Assembly: GCF_050632745.1 (NCBI RefSeq)
Contig: NZ_JBODSD010000006.1
Location: 128,713 to 192,712, forward strand
Length of the DNA stretch: 64,000 bases
Source: Mumia sp050632745
Lineage (GTDB): Bacteria > Actinomycetota > Actinomycetes > Propionibacteriales > Nocardioidaceae
Direction: 5' to 3'
In this document: one piece after another, positions 43,228-51,851 of the stretch
Layout of the letters: every line of letters starts with the position of its first letter
How positions within the stretch are numbered: position 1 is the first letter of the stretch
The notes under the pieces: generated by a model
What the model was told of the DNA's origin: nothing
Database searches by the model: none
Seen by the model: only the letters and a program-made list of their open reading frames with translations
Translations under genes and position numbers: made by a program

Positions 43228-43982
43228 GGCGCGCGGCTGCGTACGCCCGGCGTCTCGCCACTCGTGTGGCTGCCCGCCGTGACGAAGCCGGCTCCGTGGC
43301 GCCGTTCGTCGTGATCGTCAGCGTCGGGCTGCTGCTGCTCGCGGGGCTGGTCATCGACGGCGGCCGGCAGCTCAACGCCAAGGGCATCGCGATCGCCTAT
43401 GCCCAGGAGGCCGCGCGTGCGGGTGCCCAGGCGGTCAACGTGGCCGACCCGTCTCTCGGGCTGCTCGACTCCGACGCGCTGTCGGCTGCGCGCAACTACT
43501 GCGTGCAGGCCCAGGCGGGCGACGCGACCCTCGTCCGGTGCCACGCCGAGATCCGTGACGTCACGATCAACGGAGCTCGGACCCGCGCGGTCGAGGTCGA
43601 GACGGAAGTCTCCCGGACGGCGATCATCATCGGCATGATCGGGCGGGAGACCCTCACCGCGAGCGGGATCGCGCAGGCTCGTCCGATCTCCGGGATCGAC
43701 GCTCCCGACGATGCGAAGCTGAGCACGCTCGACCCGCCCTCGGTCGTTCCGCCGGGTGGGGGCGAGGACGACGAGGAAGGTGGAGGCGGCGGCCTGCCGA
43801 TCTCGAGCTGGACCCCGCCGTCCCCGTCGCCGATCGAGCCGTGCGTCACCCCGACTCCCGAGGAGTCGCCCGAGACCGAGAAGACACCGGGGTCGCCGGG
43901 GACCGATCCGTCGCCGTCCGACCCGACCACGACGCCGACCGAGCCTGAGCCGACGTGCATCCCGCCGGAGGAGGACCGGTGA
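43224..43982 (+). CDS. TadG-like protein with long Pro/Thr/Glu tail
   Basis: 252 residues: a basic leader, then G-SVAPFVVIVSVGLLLLAGLVIDGGRQ. This is the TadG form lacking Glu at +5. The C-terminal ~75 residues are disordered, rich in Pro, Thr, Ser and Glu, with two Cys. The tail may cross or bind the cell wall. Overlaps the previous gene by four bases. Confidence 0.82.
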   Translation: MRRAAAYARRLATRVAARRDEAGSVAPFVVIVSVGLLLLAGLVIDGGRQLNAKGIAIAYAQEAARAGAQAVNVADPSLGLLDSDALSAARNYCVQAQAGDATLVRCHAEIRDVTINGARTRAVEVETEVSRTAIIIGMIGRETLTASGIAQARPISGIDAPDDAKLSTLDPPSVVPPGGGEDDEEGGGGGLPISSWTPPSPSPIEPCVTPTPEESPETEKTPGSPGTDPSPSDPTTTPTEPEPTCIPPEEDR

Positions 43983-44066
43983 CGACGCGTGTTGTCCCCA
44001 GCTCACGGGCGCGGCTCCGCGGTGCACGACGCGGCGCCGTTAACCTCCTGCTCATGCGGCAAGGGG

Positions 44067-44095
44067 TTCACCCTGAGCCTTGTACCGGATATTGT
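44067..44095 (+). promoter_or_regulatory. Probable promoter for the lipoprotein-secreted protein pair
   Basis: TTCACC (44067-44072) and TATTGT (44090-44095), 17 bases apart. It is followed by a leader of about 48 bases with GGAAGG before the GTG at 44144. It would give this end of the island its own transcription. Confidence 0.45.
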
Positions 44096-44143
44096 GCGGT
44101 TTCGTTGGCGGTTTGCCAGGACAGAAGCAGGAAGGTCTCGGGA

Positions 44144-44755
44144 GTGCAGCTTCGATGGATCCTGACCGCGGCTGCGGCAGTCCTCGCGCTGAGCGGCTGC
44201 AGCGACGGCGGCGACTCGGCCAAGGCCGAGCAGACGCCGACGCCCACGGAGACCTCGGCGACCGCGACCCCGTCCCCGACGCCCAGCCCTACACCGACGG
44301 CGACAACGCCACCGAACCCGTTCCCTGGGATCGCGATGACCTTCACCGGTGGTCCGGCTGGCGACGCGCGTGTGGAGGTGCTCAAGACCTTCGTCGCAGG
44401 AAGCGCCTACTCCCAGCGTGAGTACGCCGTCCCGCCCCAGCTGCGCGCCGTGCTGTCACGAGACCTCCAGCGCTTCCTCGCTCGCGGAGTCAATGACGCG
44501 AAGAAGAACGGTTGGGTCGTCCCGGCTGAGCCGGTCGCACAGGTCGCCGCGCTCAAGGGAGGGAGCACGTCCACGGCACGCCTGTGCCGCTGGAGCCCGT
44601 CCGTGTCGTGGGTCGACGCCAAGACCGGCAAGTACGTCGAGGCGCGTGAGAACCAGTGGAACGCTCTAGCGATCACGATGAGGTCAGCTGGCGGCCGTTG
44701 GGTTCTCACGAAGGTCGAGCCGGCCGGCCAGTGCGACGTCAAGGCGCCGCGATGA
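44144..44755 (+). CDS. Lipoprotein with Thr/Pro linker
   Basis: 203 residues, lipobox LSGC (Cys19), then a 40-residue Thr/Pro/Ser linker, then a folded domain (FVAGSAYSQREYAVP to WVLTKVEPAGQCDV). GTG at 44144. The linker could reach across the cell wall. Its stop overlaps the next start by four bases. No family recognised. Confidence 0.8.
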   Translation: MQLRWILTAAAAVLALSGCSDGGDSAKAEQTPTPTETSATATPSPTPSPTPTATTPPNPFPGIAMTFTGGPAGDARVEVLKTFVAGSAYSQREYAVPPQLRAVLSRDLQRFLARGVNDAKKNGWVVPAEPVAQVAALKGGSTSTARLCRWSPSVSWVDAKTGKYVEARENQWNALAITMRSAGGRWVLTKVEPAGQCDVKAPR

Positions 44756-45810
44756 TCCGCCGCTTCCAGATCGTGTCGCTCGCGGTCCTTCTCGCGCTGA
44801 CCGTCTCCACTGCCGCGGCCAGCGCAGACGACACCTGGGGGACACCACCGACCGGCGGCACAGGAAGCGGTGGGACGACCGCGCCTGCGTCGTCCCCGCC
44901 GAAGCAGGAGCAGATCCGAGACTGCACCGTCTACGCGAGCGGGACGGGCATGGGCTCCTACTGTGCTGGGGGCGGAGGCAACAGCGAGACTTTGCGTCAA
45001 CGGTACGGCGGCATGGACTTCGTGCCGTGCCGGTACGAGGCGCTGCCCGACTGGGTCGAGGCGCCGACGAACCCCGATCCCGACCGAGGCCGGTTCCTGC
45101 TGAAGCGGTGCATCGAGGACATCAACTGGGACACGTACGCCGGCGGCAACAAGATGCACGTCTCGATCTCGATCGAATGGGTTCCGAACGACGCAGACAT
45201 CACCCCGCCCGCCAACAGCCTGACGGAGTTTCTGTGGACCCGCGCAGTGACGGGGGCCGACACGGCGCTCCCCATCCCGGTGATGCGTCCTGAGCCGTCG
45301 ACGGTTCCCGTCGTGGGCTATCCGACGTTCTTCACGTTCGCGTGGGTCAATCCGAAGACCGGGCGGCCCATCTCGGAGGGCGCTGGGGCACCGCTCGGCG
45401 ACCCGTACCGGGAGGTCGTCGTCCCGGGGCGGGGTCTTCGCATGGTTGCCGAGGCGACCGAAGTCGTGATCGATCCGCATCAGACCGACATGGAGCCCAT
45501 CACCTGCGATCCGGCCGACCTCGTCTACGAGGCCGACACCTCCGTCGCACAGCAGCCGTCCGACTGCCGCATCACGTTCACGCGTTCGTCGGCGACAGCG
45601 AAGACGTACGCCGACAACGACGCTCCGGCGCTCCCGCAGGTGTACGTCTCGGCGTATCCCCTGACCGTGACCGTCAGGTGGCGGATCACCTACGGATTCG
45701 ACGGTGAGGCGACCCAAGAGCTCGGCAACGGGTTCGAGATGACCGCGACGCAGGCGTTGCCGGTCCAGGAGGTCCAGGCCCCCAACGAGCCCCCGATCGT
45801 CCTCTACTGA
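44752..45810 (+). CDS. Secreted protein of unknown function
   Basis: 352 residues with a Sec signal peptide ending near ASADD (residues 20-25), a Gly/Pro/Thr-rich linker and a domain with several Cys (RDCTVY, MGSYCAGG, VPCRYEAL, KRCIEDIN, ITCDPADL, SDCRITF). It is co-translated with the lipoprotein upstream. It may be a surface partner of the Tad pilus. Start ATG at 44752. Confidence 0.78.
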   Translation: MIRRFQIVSLAVLLALTVSTAAASADDTWGTPPTGGTGSGGTTAPASSPPKQEQIRDCTVYASGTGMGSYCAGGGGNSETLRQRYGGMDFVPCRYEALPDWVEAPTNPDPDRGRFLLKRCIEDINWDTYAGGNKMHVSISIEWVPNDADITPPANSLTEFLWTRAVTGADTALPIPVMRPEPSTVPVVGYPTFFTFAWVNPKTGRPISEGAGAPLGDPYREVVVPGRGLRMVAEATEVVIDPHQTDMEPITCDPADLVYEADTSVAQQPSDCRITFTRSSATAKTYADNDAPALPQVYVSAYPLTVTVRWRITYGFDGEATQELGNGFEMTATQALPVQEVQAPNEPPIVLY

Positions 45811-45840
45811 CGCCCGTACGCAACTGAAGGATTGAAGGCG

Positions 45841-48660
45841 ATGACCGTGACCCAGCGGAGCAGCAACCGTCTCCCCGCGGCGCCCCAGCAGGGCGGCCGC
45901 GGTGGTGAGGTCGTTCGCGGGCTGGTGGCGCTCGTCGCGACGCTGGCGCTGGTCGTCGGTGTGCCCTGGGCGCTGTGGACCGCGTTCGGGGCTCCGTGGC
46001 CGTCGGAGGTCCCGGACACCGCGTGGATCACGCAGCCGCTGACCACCGACGTGCTGCTCCACGTCCTGGCCGCGATCGTGTGGCTCGCATGGCTGCACTT
46101 CGTCGTCTGCCTCGTCGTCGAGGCGATCGCGGAGGGGCGGCACCGTGGGCTCGCGCCGCGGATCCCCGGCGGCGGCATCGGCACGCAGGCTCTCGCCCGC
46201 AAGCTCGTGACGACGGTCGTGCTGCTGGTCGGGACGGCGTCGCTGGCCGCACCGGCCGCGAACGCGACGCAGGCAGTCGCGCCCGAGCACCGGCCGGTTG
46301 GCATCGAGCGCGTGGTCGGCCACACGCAGTCGGTCGAGACGAAGGTTGCCGACGCGGAGCGCCCAGCGTCGGACGAGCTGACCCGTGCAACCCGGGCAGA
46401 GCAGCGCAGCGGCGAGCTGACCACGTACTACGACGTGAAGCCGCCCAACAACCGCAACTACGACACGTTGTGGGACATCGCAGAGCGCTACCTGGGAGAC
46501 GGGTTCCGCTACAAGGAGATCTACGCGATGAACCGCGACGTCGTCCAGCCGGACGGTCGTACGCTCACCAACCCCGACCTCATCCACCCCGGATGGGTCA
46601 TGAAGATGCCGAACGACGCCCGCGGCCCCGGCCTCAAGGTCGTCGAGGCTGCGCGAGACGACGTGGCGCCGCCAGCCTCCGCGCCGAGCGACGGCTCGTC
46701 CCAGGCGGACGGCGCCGCCGCGGCCGCAGACACGGCGGAGGCCGGCGGGGCCGAGGGAGCGGGCGCTGGTGGTGGCGTCGGAGGCGTCGTCGACGACGTG
46801 GTCGAGTCGTCCACCAACGAGTGGGCACCGATCTTCGGCGCGGCCGGCGGCCTCGCCCTCGCGGGTGCGCTCCTCGGGCTCCGCCGCCGCCGGGCGTCGA
46901 ACCCGGGTGGTGGCGGTGGTGACCGCCCTCGCGGCTCCGCTCCGGTGACGAGCCCGCACGTCGACATCGCCTCGCGGGTCGAGGCCGGTCTGCGCCAGGA
47001 GGCCGCGCCCAAGGACGGGCAGTGGCTCGCGGGCGCTGTCCGCAGCCTGCACGGGACCGCGGTCCCACCCGTCGCACGGGCCGCGCTCTCGGCGGACGGG
47101 CTGGTCGTGGCCTTCCGCACCGCGCCCGAGCAGGAGCTCCCCACGGGTTGGGCGAGCACGAGCGACAGCCGGACGTGGATGCTGCCGCGCGACGCGGCGG
47201 TGTCGCTCGCAGCGCCCTCGCCGCTCCCCGGACTGGTCTGTGTCGGCGTGCGCGACGACGGCGCGGTGCTGCTGCTCGACCTCGAGTCGTACGACGGTGT
47301 CGTGTCCCTCGGCGGCGACCCGGTCGTCGCCCGCGGCGTCGCGATGAGCCTCGCCGTCGAGACGGCCACCCACCCGTGGGCCGATGATCCCGCCGTGACC
47401 CTCGTCGGGTTCGCCGACGACGTGTCCGCGCTCGGCAACGTCCGCGCCGTCGGCGACATCGGACGTGCGCTCGACGCGCTGGACAACGTGGCCCACGACC
47501 ACCGGGCGACCTGCCGCGCGTACGACGTCGAGTCGGTCCAGGAGGCGCGGCGCCTGGCCGAGCGCCCCGCAGACCTGCGCCTCGAGCTGCTGGTGTGCTC
47601 CGGGGTCCCGGACGCGGCATCGCTGGCGCGACTGCGGGCCTGGGCAGCCGACCCGATGGTCGCGATCGCGGTCGTCGTCGTGGGGGACTGCCCCGACGGC
47701 GCGGCCCGGCTCACCGCGACCGACGAAGGCCGCCTCGTCAGCGCCCCGCTCGCGCTCGACGTCGTCGCGCAGGAGCTCGAGCCCGACGCGTACCGGGGCC
47801 TCGCCGCACTCTTCGAGCTGCCGGTCGAGCCGGCACCGGTGCGCATCGAGGACCTGGCGGAGGCCCTCGTGGTCGAGCAGGCCGTGCTCGCCACGGGCGA
47901 CGACGAGCCGGTCGTGGTGTCGGTCGACGTCCTCGGACCCGTGCTCGTCCGGGCATCCGGACCGATCGACGAGGCTCGACGCGCGCTCTTCACCGAGATC
48001 GTCACCTACCTCGCCGTCCACCCCGAGGGTGTCCACGTGAACGTCCTGACGGGCGCGATCTGGCCGCGCGGCGTCGATGCGTCGACCCGGGACGCCACCC
48101 TCGCGGGCGTCGCGGAGTGGCTCAGCACGACCGCCTCCGGAGCGCCGGTGCTCGAGGTCGACGCGGGCGTCTGGTCGATCCGGCGCTCGTCGCTCGCCTG
48201 CGACTGGGACCGCTTCCGCGCCGCGCTCAACCGCGCCGTCACCAGCAGGTCGCGCGTGCCGGCGCTGCGCACGGCGATGTCGCTGGTCCGTGGCCCGGCG
48301 TTCGACGACGTCCCGCAAGGTCGCTACTCGTGGCTCGCCCACGTCAGCCTCGAGGACGACGTCGCGCTCGCCGTCGAGATGACCTCGATCGCCCTCGCCG
48401 ACGAGTGCAGCAGCGCCGACGACCCGGACGGTGCGCGCGACGCGCTCCTCGCAGGACTGGCGGCGCTGCCCGCGAGCGAGGCCCTGTGGTGCGCGGCGAT
48501 GCGTCTCGCGGTGCGCTTCAGCGGCCGCGGCGACGCGATGGTCGTCGCGGACCAGATGTACGCCGCCGTGGCCGCGCACGGCTCCCCGCTCGGGGTCACC
48601 TCGCGCACCCAGGCTCTCGTCGAGGAGATCCTCCCCGGCTATCGTCGCGGCGTGGCCTGA
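45841..48660 (+). CDS. Membrane LysM protein with C-terminal BTAD domain
   Basis: 939 residues. Membrane helices near 20-45, 68-92, 120-142 and 327-347 surround a LysM-like domain at 196-258 (DTLWDIAERYLGDGFRYKEIYAMN). A long cytoplasmic part follows, ending in a BTAD transcriptional-activator-type domain (about 694-939, DVLGPVLVRA to VEEILPGY). LysM binds peptidoglycan; BTAD is found in SARP regulators. It may sense the wall or the pilus and signal inward. Such proteins accompany actinobacterial Tad loci. I take the ATG at 45841. Confidence 0.82.
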   Translation: MTVTQRSSNRLPAAPQQGGRGGEVVRGLVALVATLALVVGVPWALWTAFGAPWPSEVPDTAWITQPLTTDVLLHVLAAIVWLAWLHFVVCLVVEAIAEGRHRGLAPRIPGGGIGTQALARKLVTTVVLLVGTASLAAPAANATQAVAPEHRPVGIERVVGHTQSVETKVADAERPASDELTRATRAEQRSGELTTYYDVKPPNNRNYDTLWDIAERYLGDGFRYKEIYAMNRDVVQPDGRTLTNPDLIHPGWVMKMPNDARGPGLKVVEAARDDVAPPASAPSDGSSQADGAAAAADTAEAGGAEGAGAGGGVGGVVDDVVESSTNEWAPIFGAAGGLALAGALLGLRRRRASNPGGGGGDRPRGSAPVTSPHVDIASRVEAGLRQEAAPKDGQWLAGAVRSLHGTAVPPVARAALSADGLVVAFRTAPEQELPTGWASTSDSRTWMLPRDAAVSLAAPSPLPGLVCVGVRDDGAVLLLDLESYDGVVSLGGDPVVARGVAMSLAVETATHPWADDPAVTLVGFADDVSALGNVRAVGDIGRALDALDNVAHDHRATCRAYDVESVQEARRLAERPADLRLELLVCSGVPDAASLARLRAWAADPMVAIAVVVVGDCPDGAARLTATDEGRLVSAPLALDVVAQELEPDAYRGLAALFELPVEPAPVRIEDLAEALVVEQAVLATGDDEPVVVSVDVLGPVLVRASGPIDEARRALFTEIVTYLAVHPEGVHVNVLTGAIWPRGVDASTRDATLAGVAEWLSTTASGAPVLEVDAGVWSIRRSSLACDWDRFRAALNRAVTSRSRVPALRTAMSLVRGPAFDDVPQGRYSWLAHVSLEDDVALAVEMTSIALADECSSADDPDGARDALLAGLAALPASEALWCAAMRLAVRFSGRGDAMVVADQMYAAVAAHGSPLGVTSRTQALVEEILPGYRRGVA

Positions 48661-48699
48661 GCCGCGTCCGCCCGTCCCCTCAGTTCAGGAGTCATCGTC

Positions 48700-49326
48700 G
48701 TGCGTCTTCGTCAGTGGGTCGTCGCTGCCCTCACCGTCGTTCTCGTGGCCGGATGCGGAGCCGACGACAGCGACAGCGAGGGCGAGAGCGACAGCGGGTC
48801 GTCGAGCGCGACCGCCGAGACGGCGACGATCAAGACCAGCAAGGGCGACATCACCGTGAACCTGTTCCCGGAGCAGGCGCCGGAGACGGTGTCGAACTTC
48901 GTCGGACTGGCGACCGGGACCAAGGAGTGGACGGACCCCGAGACGGGCGAGAAGACGACCGACCCGCTGTACGACGGGACGATCTTCCACCGGGTGATCG
49001 ACGGCTTCATGATCCAGGGCGGTGACCCGCTCGGCACCGGGATGGGCGGCCCCGGCTACGAGTTCGACAACGAGACCGACCCCAGCCTCACCTTCGACCA
49101 GCCCTACAAGCTCGCCATGGCCAACGCGGGCCCGGACACCAACGGGTCGCAGTTCTTCATCACCGTGGCCGAGACACCGCACCTCGACGGCGGCTACACG
49201 ATCTTCGGCGAGGTGGCCGACGACGCCAGCAAGGCGGTCGTCGACGCGATCGCGGCCACCCCGACGGACGGCGCGGACAAGCCGACCGAGACGGTCACCA
49301 TCGAGACCATCGAGGTCGCCGAGTAG
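48700..49326 (+). CDS. Cyclophilin-type peptidyl-prolyl isomerase, lipoprotein
   Basis: 208-residue cyclophilin anchored by lipidated Cys19 (VLVAGC), then an acidic Ser/Asp-rich linker. Catalytic segments are FHRVIDGFMIQGGDP and GSQFFIT. It folds exported proteins. GTG start. It is the first housekeeping gene after the island. Confidence 0.94.
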   Translation: MRLRQWVVAALTVVLVAGCGADDSDSEGESDSGSSSATAETATIKTSKGDITVNLFPEQAPETVSNFVGLATGTKEWTDPETGEKTTDPLYDGTIFHRVIDGFMIQGGDPLGTGMGGPGYEFDNETDPSLTFDQPYKLAMANAGPDTNGSQFFITVAETPHLDGGYTIFGEVADDASKAVVDAIAATPTDGADKPTETVTIETIEVAE

Positions 49327-49334
49327 CGGTTCCG

Positions 49335-49340
49335 TAGACT
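49335..49340 (+). promoter_or_regulatory. -10 box before the ABC-F gene
   Basis: TAGACT; the predicted transcription start near 49347 would give an 80-base leader. A TTG lies exactly six bases downstream, so a leaderless leader ORF is conceivable. Confidence 0.45.
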
Positions 49341-49425
49341 GGGGCCTTGGCCGGACTCCCGGCACTCGCGGTCCGCCGACGGTGGCTCGCGCCCACCCCT
49401 CTCCCTCCCCAGGAGCTGCTGCGCC

Positions 49426-51024
49426 ATGATCAGCGTCCACGACCTCGAGCTGCGCGTCGGCGCACGTGTCCTCATGTCGGGCGCGAGCTTCCAGGTCGCG
49501 GACGGGGACAAGGTCGGACTGGTCGGCCGCAACGGTGCCGGCAAGACGACGCTCACCAAGGTCCTCGCCGGCGAGGGGGAGCCGACCGCGGGGCAGATCG
49601 TCCGCCGCGGCACGATCGGCTACCTGCCGCAGGACCCGCGCACCGGTGACCCGGAGATGAGCGCGCGCGACCGGATCCTCTCCGCGCGGGGCCTGGACGA
49701 GGTCTACCGCGCGCTGCGCCGGTCCGAGATCGAGATGGGGTCGGACGACGACACCGTCCGCGACCGCGCGATGAAGCGGTACGCCCGTGCCGACGCCGAG
49801 CTGCACGCCGGGGGCGGGTACGCCGCCGCGTCCGAGGCGGCCACGATCGCCGCGAGCCTCGGGCTGCCGGACCGCGTCCTGGAGCAGCCCCTCAAGACGC
49901 TCTCCGGCGGCCAGCGGCGCCGCATCGAGCTGGCCCGCATCCTCTTCCTGGGCGCCGACACGCTGCTGCTGGACGAGCCGACCAACCACCTCGACGCCGA
50001 CTCGATCGTGTGGCTGCGCTCGTTCCTCATGTCGTACAAGGGCGGGGTCGTGGTCATCAGCCACGACGTCGCCCTCCTCGAGGATGTCGTGACGAAGGTG
50101 CTCCACCTGGACGCCAACCGCGCCGAGATCGACGTCTACAACATGGGGTGGCGCAAGTACCTCGAGCAGCGGGAGACCGACGAGCGCCGCCGCAAGCGCG
50201 AGCGGGTCAACGCCGAGCGGAAGGCGTCCACGCTCCTCGCCCAGGCCGACAAGATGCGCGCGAAGGCGACCAAGGCGACCGCCGCCCAGAACATGGCACG
50301 CCGGGCCGAGAAGATGCTCGCCGGCCTCGAAGGGGAGCGCGCCGCCGACCGCGTCGCCAAGATCGACTTCCCGACGCCGGCCCCGGTGGGCAAGACCCCG
50401 CTCATGGCCGAGGGCCTGTCCAAGTCGTACGGGTCGCTGGAGATCTTCACCGACGTCGACCTCGCGATCGACCGGGGGAGCCGCGTCGTGATCCTGGGCC
50501 TCAACGGTGCGGGCAAGACGACGCTGCTGCGCATCCTCGGCGGGCTCGACGCCGCGGACACCGGTGAGATCCGCCCCGGGCACGGGCTGAAGCTGGGCTA
50601 CTACGCCCAGGAGCACGAGACGCTCGACCTGGACCGCACGGTCCTCGAGAACATGCAGTCCTCCGCTCCCAACCTCACCGACACCCAGGCCCGCAGCGTG
50701 CTCGGCGCCTTCCTCTTCAGCGGCGACGACGCGCACAAGCCGTCGCGGGTGCTGTCCGGTGGCGAGAAGACGCGGCTCGCGCTCGCGACGCTCATCGTGT
50801 CCGCGGCCAACGTGCTGCTCCTCGACGAGCCGACCAACAACCTGGACCCGGCCTCGCGCGAGGAGGTCCTCGGCGCGATCCGGTCGTACGAGGGCGCGAT
50901 CGTGCTCGTCACCCACGACGAGGGCGCCGTCGAGGCCCTGCAGCCCGACCGGGTGCTGATCCTGCCCGACGGGATCGAGGACCTCTGGACCGCGGAGTAC
51001 GAGGAGCTCATCAGCCTCGCCTGA
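49426..51024 (+). CDS. ABC-F ribosome-associated ATPase
   Basis: 532 residues with two ABC domains and no membrane part. The P-loops are GRNGAGKTT (about 34-42) and GLNGAGKTT (about 357-365). The signatures are LSGGQRRRIELAR and LSGGEKTRLALA, and a charged linker lies between (ERRRKRERVNAERKAST). ABC-F proteins act on the ribosome in translation or antibiotic protection. The next gene, an enoyl-CoA hydratase, repeats the order of M. tuberculosis Rv1473 and echA12 as I recall it. Which ABC-F subgroup is undecided. Confidence 0.92.
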   Translation: MISVHDLELRVGARVLMSGASFQVADGDKVGLVGRNGAGKTTLTKVLAGEGEPTAGQIVRRGTIGYLPQDPRTGDPEMSARDRILSARGLDEVYRALRRSEIEMGSDDDTVRDRAMKRYARADAELHAGGGYAAASEAATIAASLGLPDRVLEQPLKTLSGGQRRRIELARILFLGADTLLLDEPTNHLDADSIVWLRSFLMSYKGGVVVISHDVALLEDVVTKVLHLDANRAEIDVYNMGWRKYLEQRETDERRRKRERVNAERKASTLLAQADKMRAKATKATAAQNMARRAEKMLAGLEGERAADRVAKIDFPTPAPVGKTPLMAEGLSKSYGSLEIFTDVDLAIDRGSRVVILGLNGAGKTTLLRILGGLDAADTGEIRPGHGLKLGYYAQEHETLDLDRTVLENMQSSAPNLTDTQARSVLGAFLFSGDDAHKPSRVLSGGEKTRLALATLIVSAANVLLLDEPTNNLDPASREEVLGAIRSYEGAIVLVTHDEGAVEALQPDRVLILPDGIEDLWTAEYEELISLA

Positions 51025-51044
51025 TCGGCCCCTGATCCGGGGGA

Positions 51045-51050
51045 TAGCCT
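51045..51050 (+). promoter_or_regulatory. -10 box of the enoyl-CoA hydratase gene, leaderless
   Basis: TAGCCT, six bases (CGCACC), ATG at 51057. Confidence 0.55.
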
Positions 51051-51056
51051 CGCACC

Positions 51057-51851
51057 ATGAGCTATCCCTCTTCCGCGGAGCTGGCTGCCGCCGGCCTCGA
51101 GATCTCTGTCGACGGCCCCGCCCTGACCGTCACCCTGAACCGTCCGGACGTCCGCAACGCGCAGACTCCGTCGATGTGGCGAGCCCTGGCTGCGATCGGT
51201 GCCGCCGTCGAGCCCGACGTGCGTGTGGTCGTCGTCCGCGGCGCGGGAGCGTCGTTCTCCGCCGGCCTCGACCGCTCCATGCTGTCGCCCGAGGGCGTCG
51301 AGGGCGAGGCGTCGTTCCCGCAGCTCGCGGCGGCTCCCGCGACGGAGTTCGACGCGACGGTCGCGTCGTACCAGGAGGGCTTCACCTGGCTGCGGAACCC
51401 GCAGTTCGTCTCGGTCGCCGCCGTCCAGGGCCACGCGGTCGGGGCCGGGTTCCAGCTCGCGCTCGCCTGCGACCTGCGGGTCCTCGCCGACGACGCCCAG
51501 CTGTGCATGAAGGAGCCGGCGCTCGGCCTCGTGCCCGACCTCACCGGTACGAAGCCGCTGGTCGAGGCGGTCGGCTACGCACGGGCGCTCGAGATCTGCG
51601 CGACCGCGCGCTGGGTGCCGGCCCAGGAGGCGTACGCGCTGGGGCTGGGCCAGGAGCTCGTCGCGAAGGAGACTCTCGACGGGCGCGTCGCCGAGCTCGT
51701 CGCCGCGCTGACGGCCGCCCCACACGCCGCGGTCAGCGCCACGAAGGCCTTGCTGCAGACCGCCTCTCGGCTCGACCTCGCCGACCAGTCGGCTGCCGAG
51801 CGGCGGGCGCAGCGGGGCCGCTTCGTCGACCTGCTGGCGGCGAGCCGATGA
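51057..51851 (+). CDS. Enoyl-CoA hydratase/isomerase family protein
   Basis: 264-residue crotonase-fold protein. The oxyanion-hole strand is GAGASFSAGLDRSM and the second loop VQGHAVGAGFQLALACDLRV; an Asp-rich ACDLR segment follows. Probably acts on acyl-CoA in fatty-acid or amino-acid breakdown; substrate unknown. It overlaps the SDR gene by four bases. Confidence 0.9.
   Translation: MSYPSSAELAAAGLEISVDGPALTVTLNRPDVRNAQTPSMWRALAAIGAAVEPDVRVVVVRGAGASFSAGLDRSMLSPEGVEGEASFPQLAAAPATEFDATVASYQEGFTWLRNPQFVSVAAVQGHAVGAGFQLALACDLRVLADDAQLCMKEPALGLVPDLTGTKPLVEAVGYARALEICATARWVPAQEAYALGLGQELVAKETLDGRVAELVAALTAAPHAAVSATKALLQTASRLDLADQSAAERRAQRGRFVDLLAASR

Noticed and set aside
44407..48579. Open frame of 1390 codons antisense to the lipoprotein, secreted and LysM-BTAD genes
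   Set aside because: Spans three real genes antisense, Arg/Asp/Val-rich, no recognisable domain or start.
49347..49649. 100-codon frame starting at TTG 49347 as a real gene
   Set aside because: Mostly overlaps the ABC-F gene in another frame; kept only as a weak leader-ORF idea.
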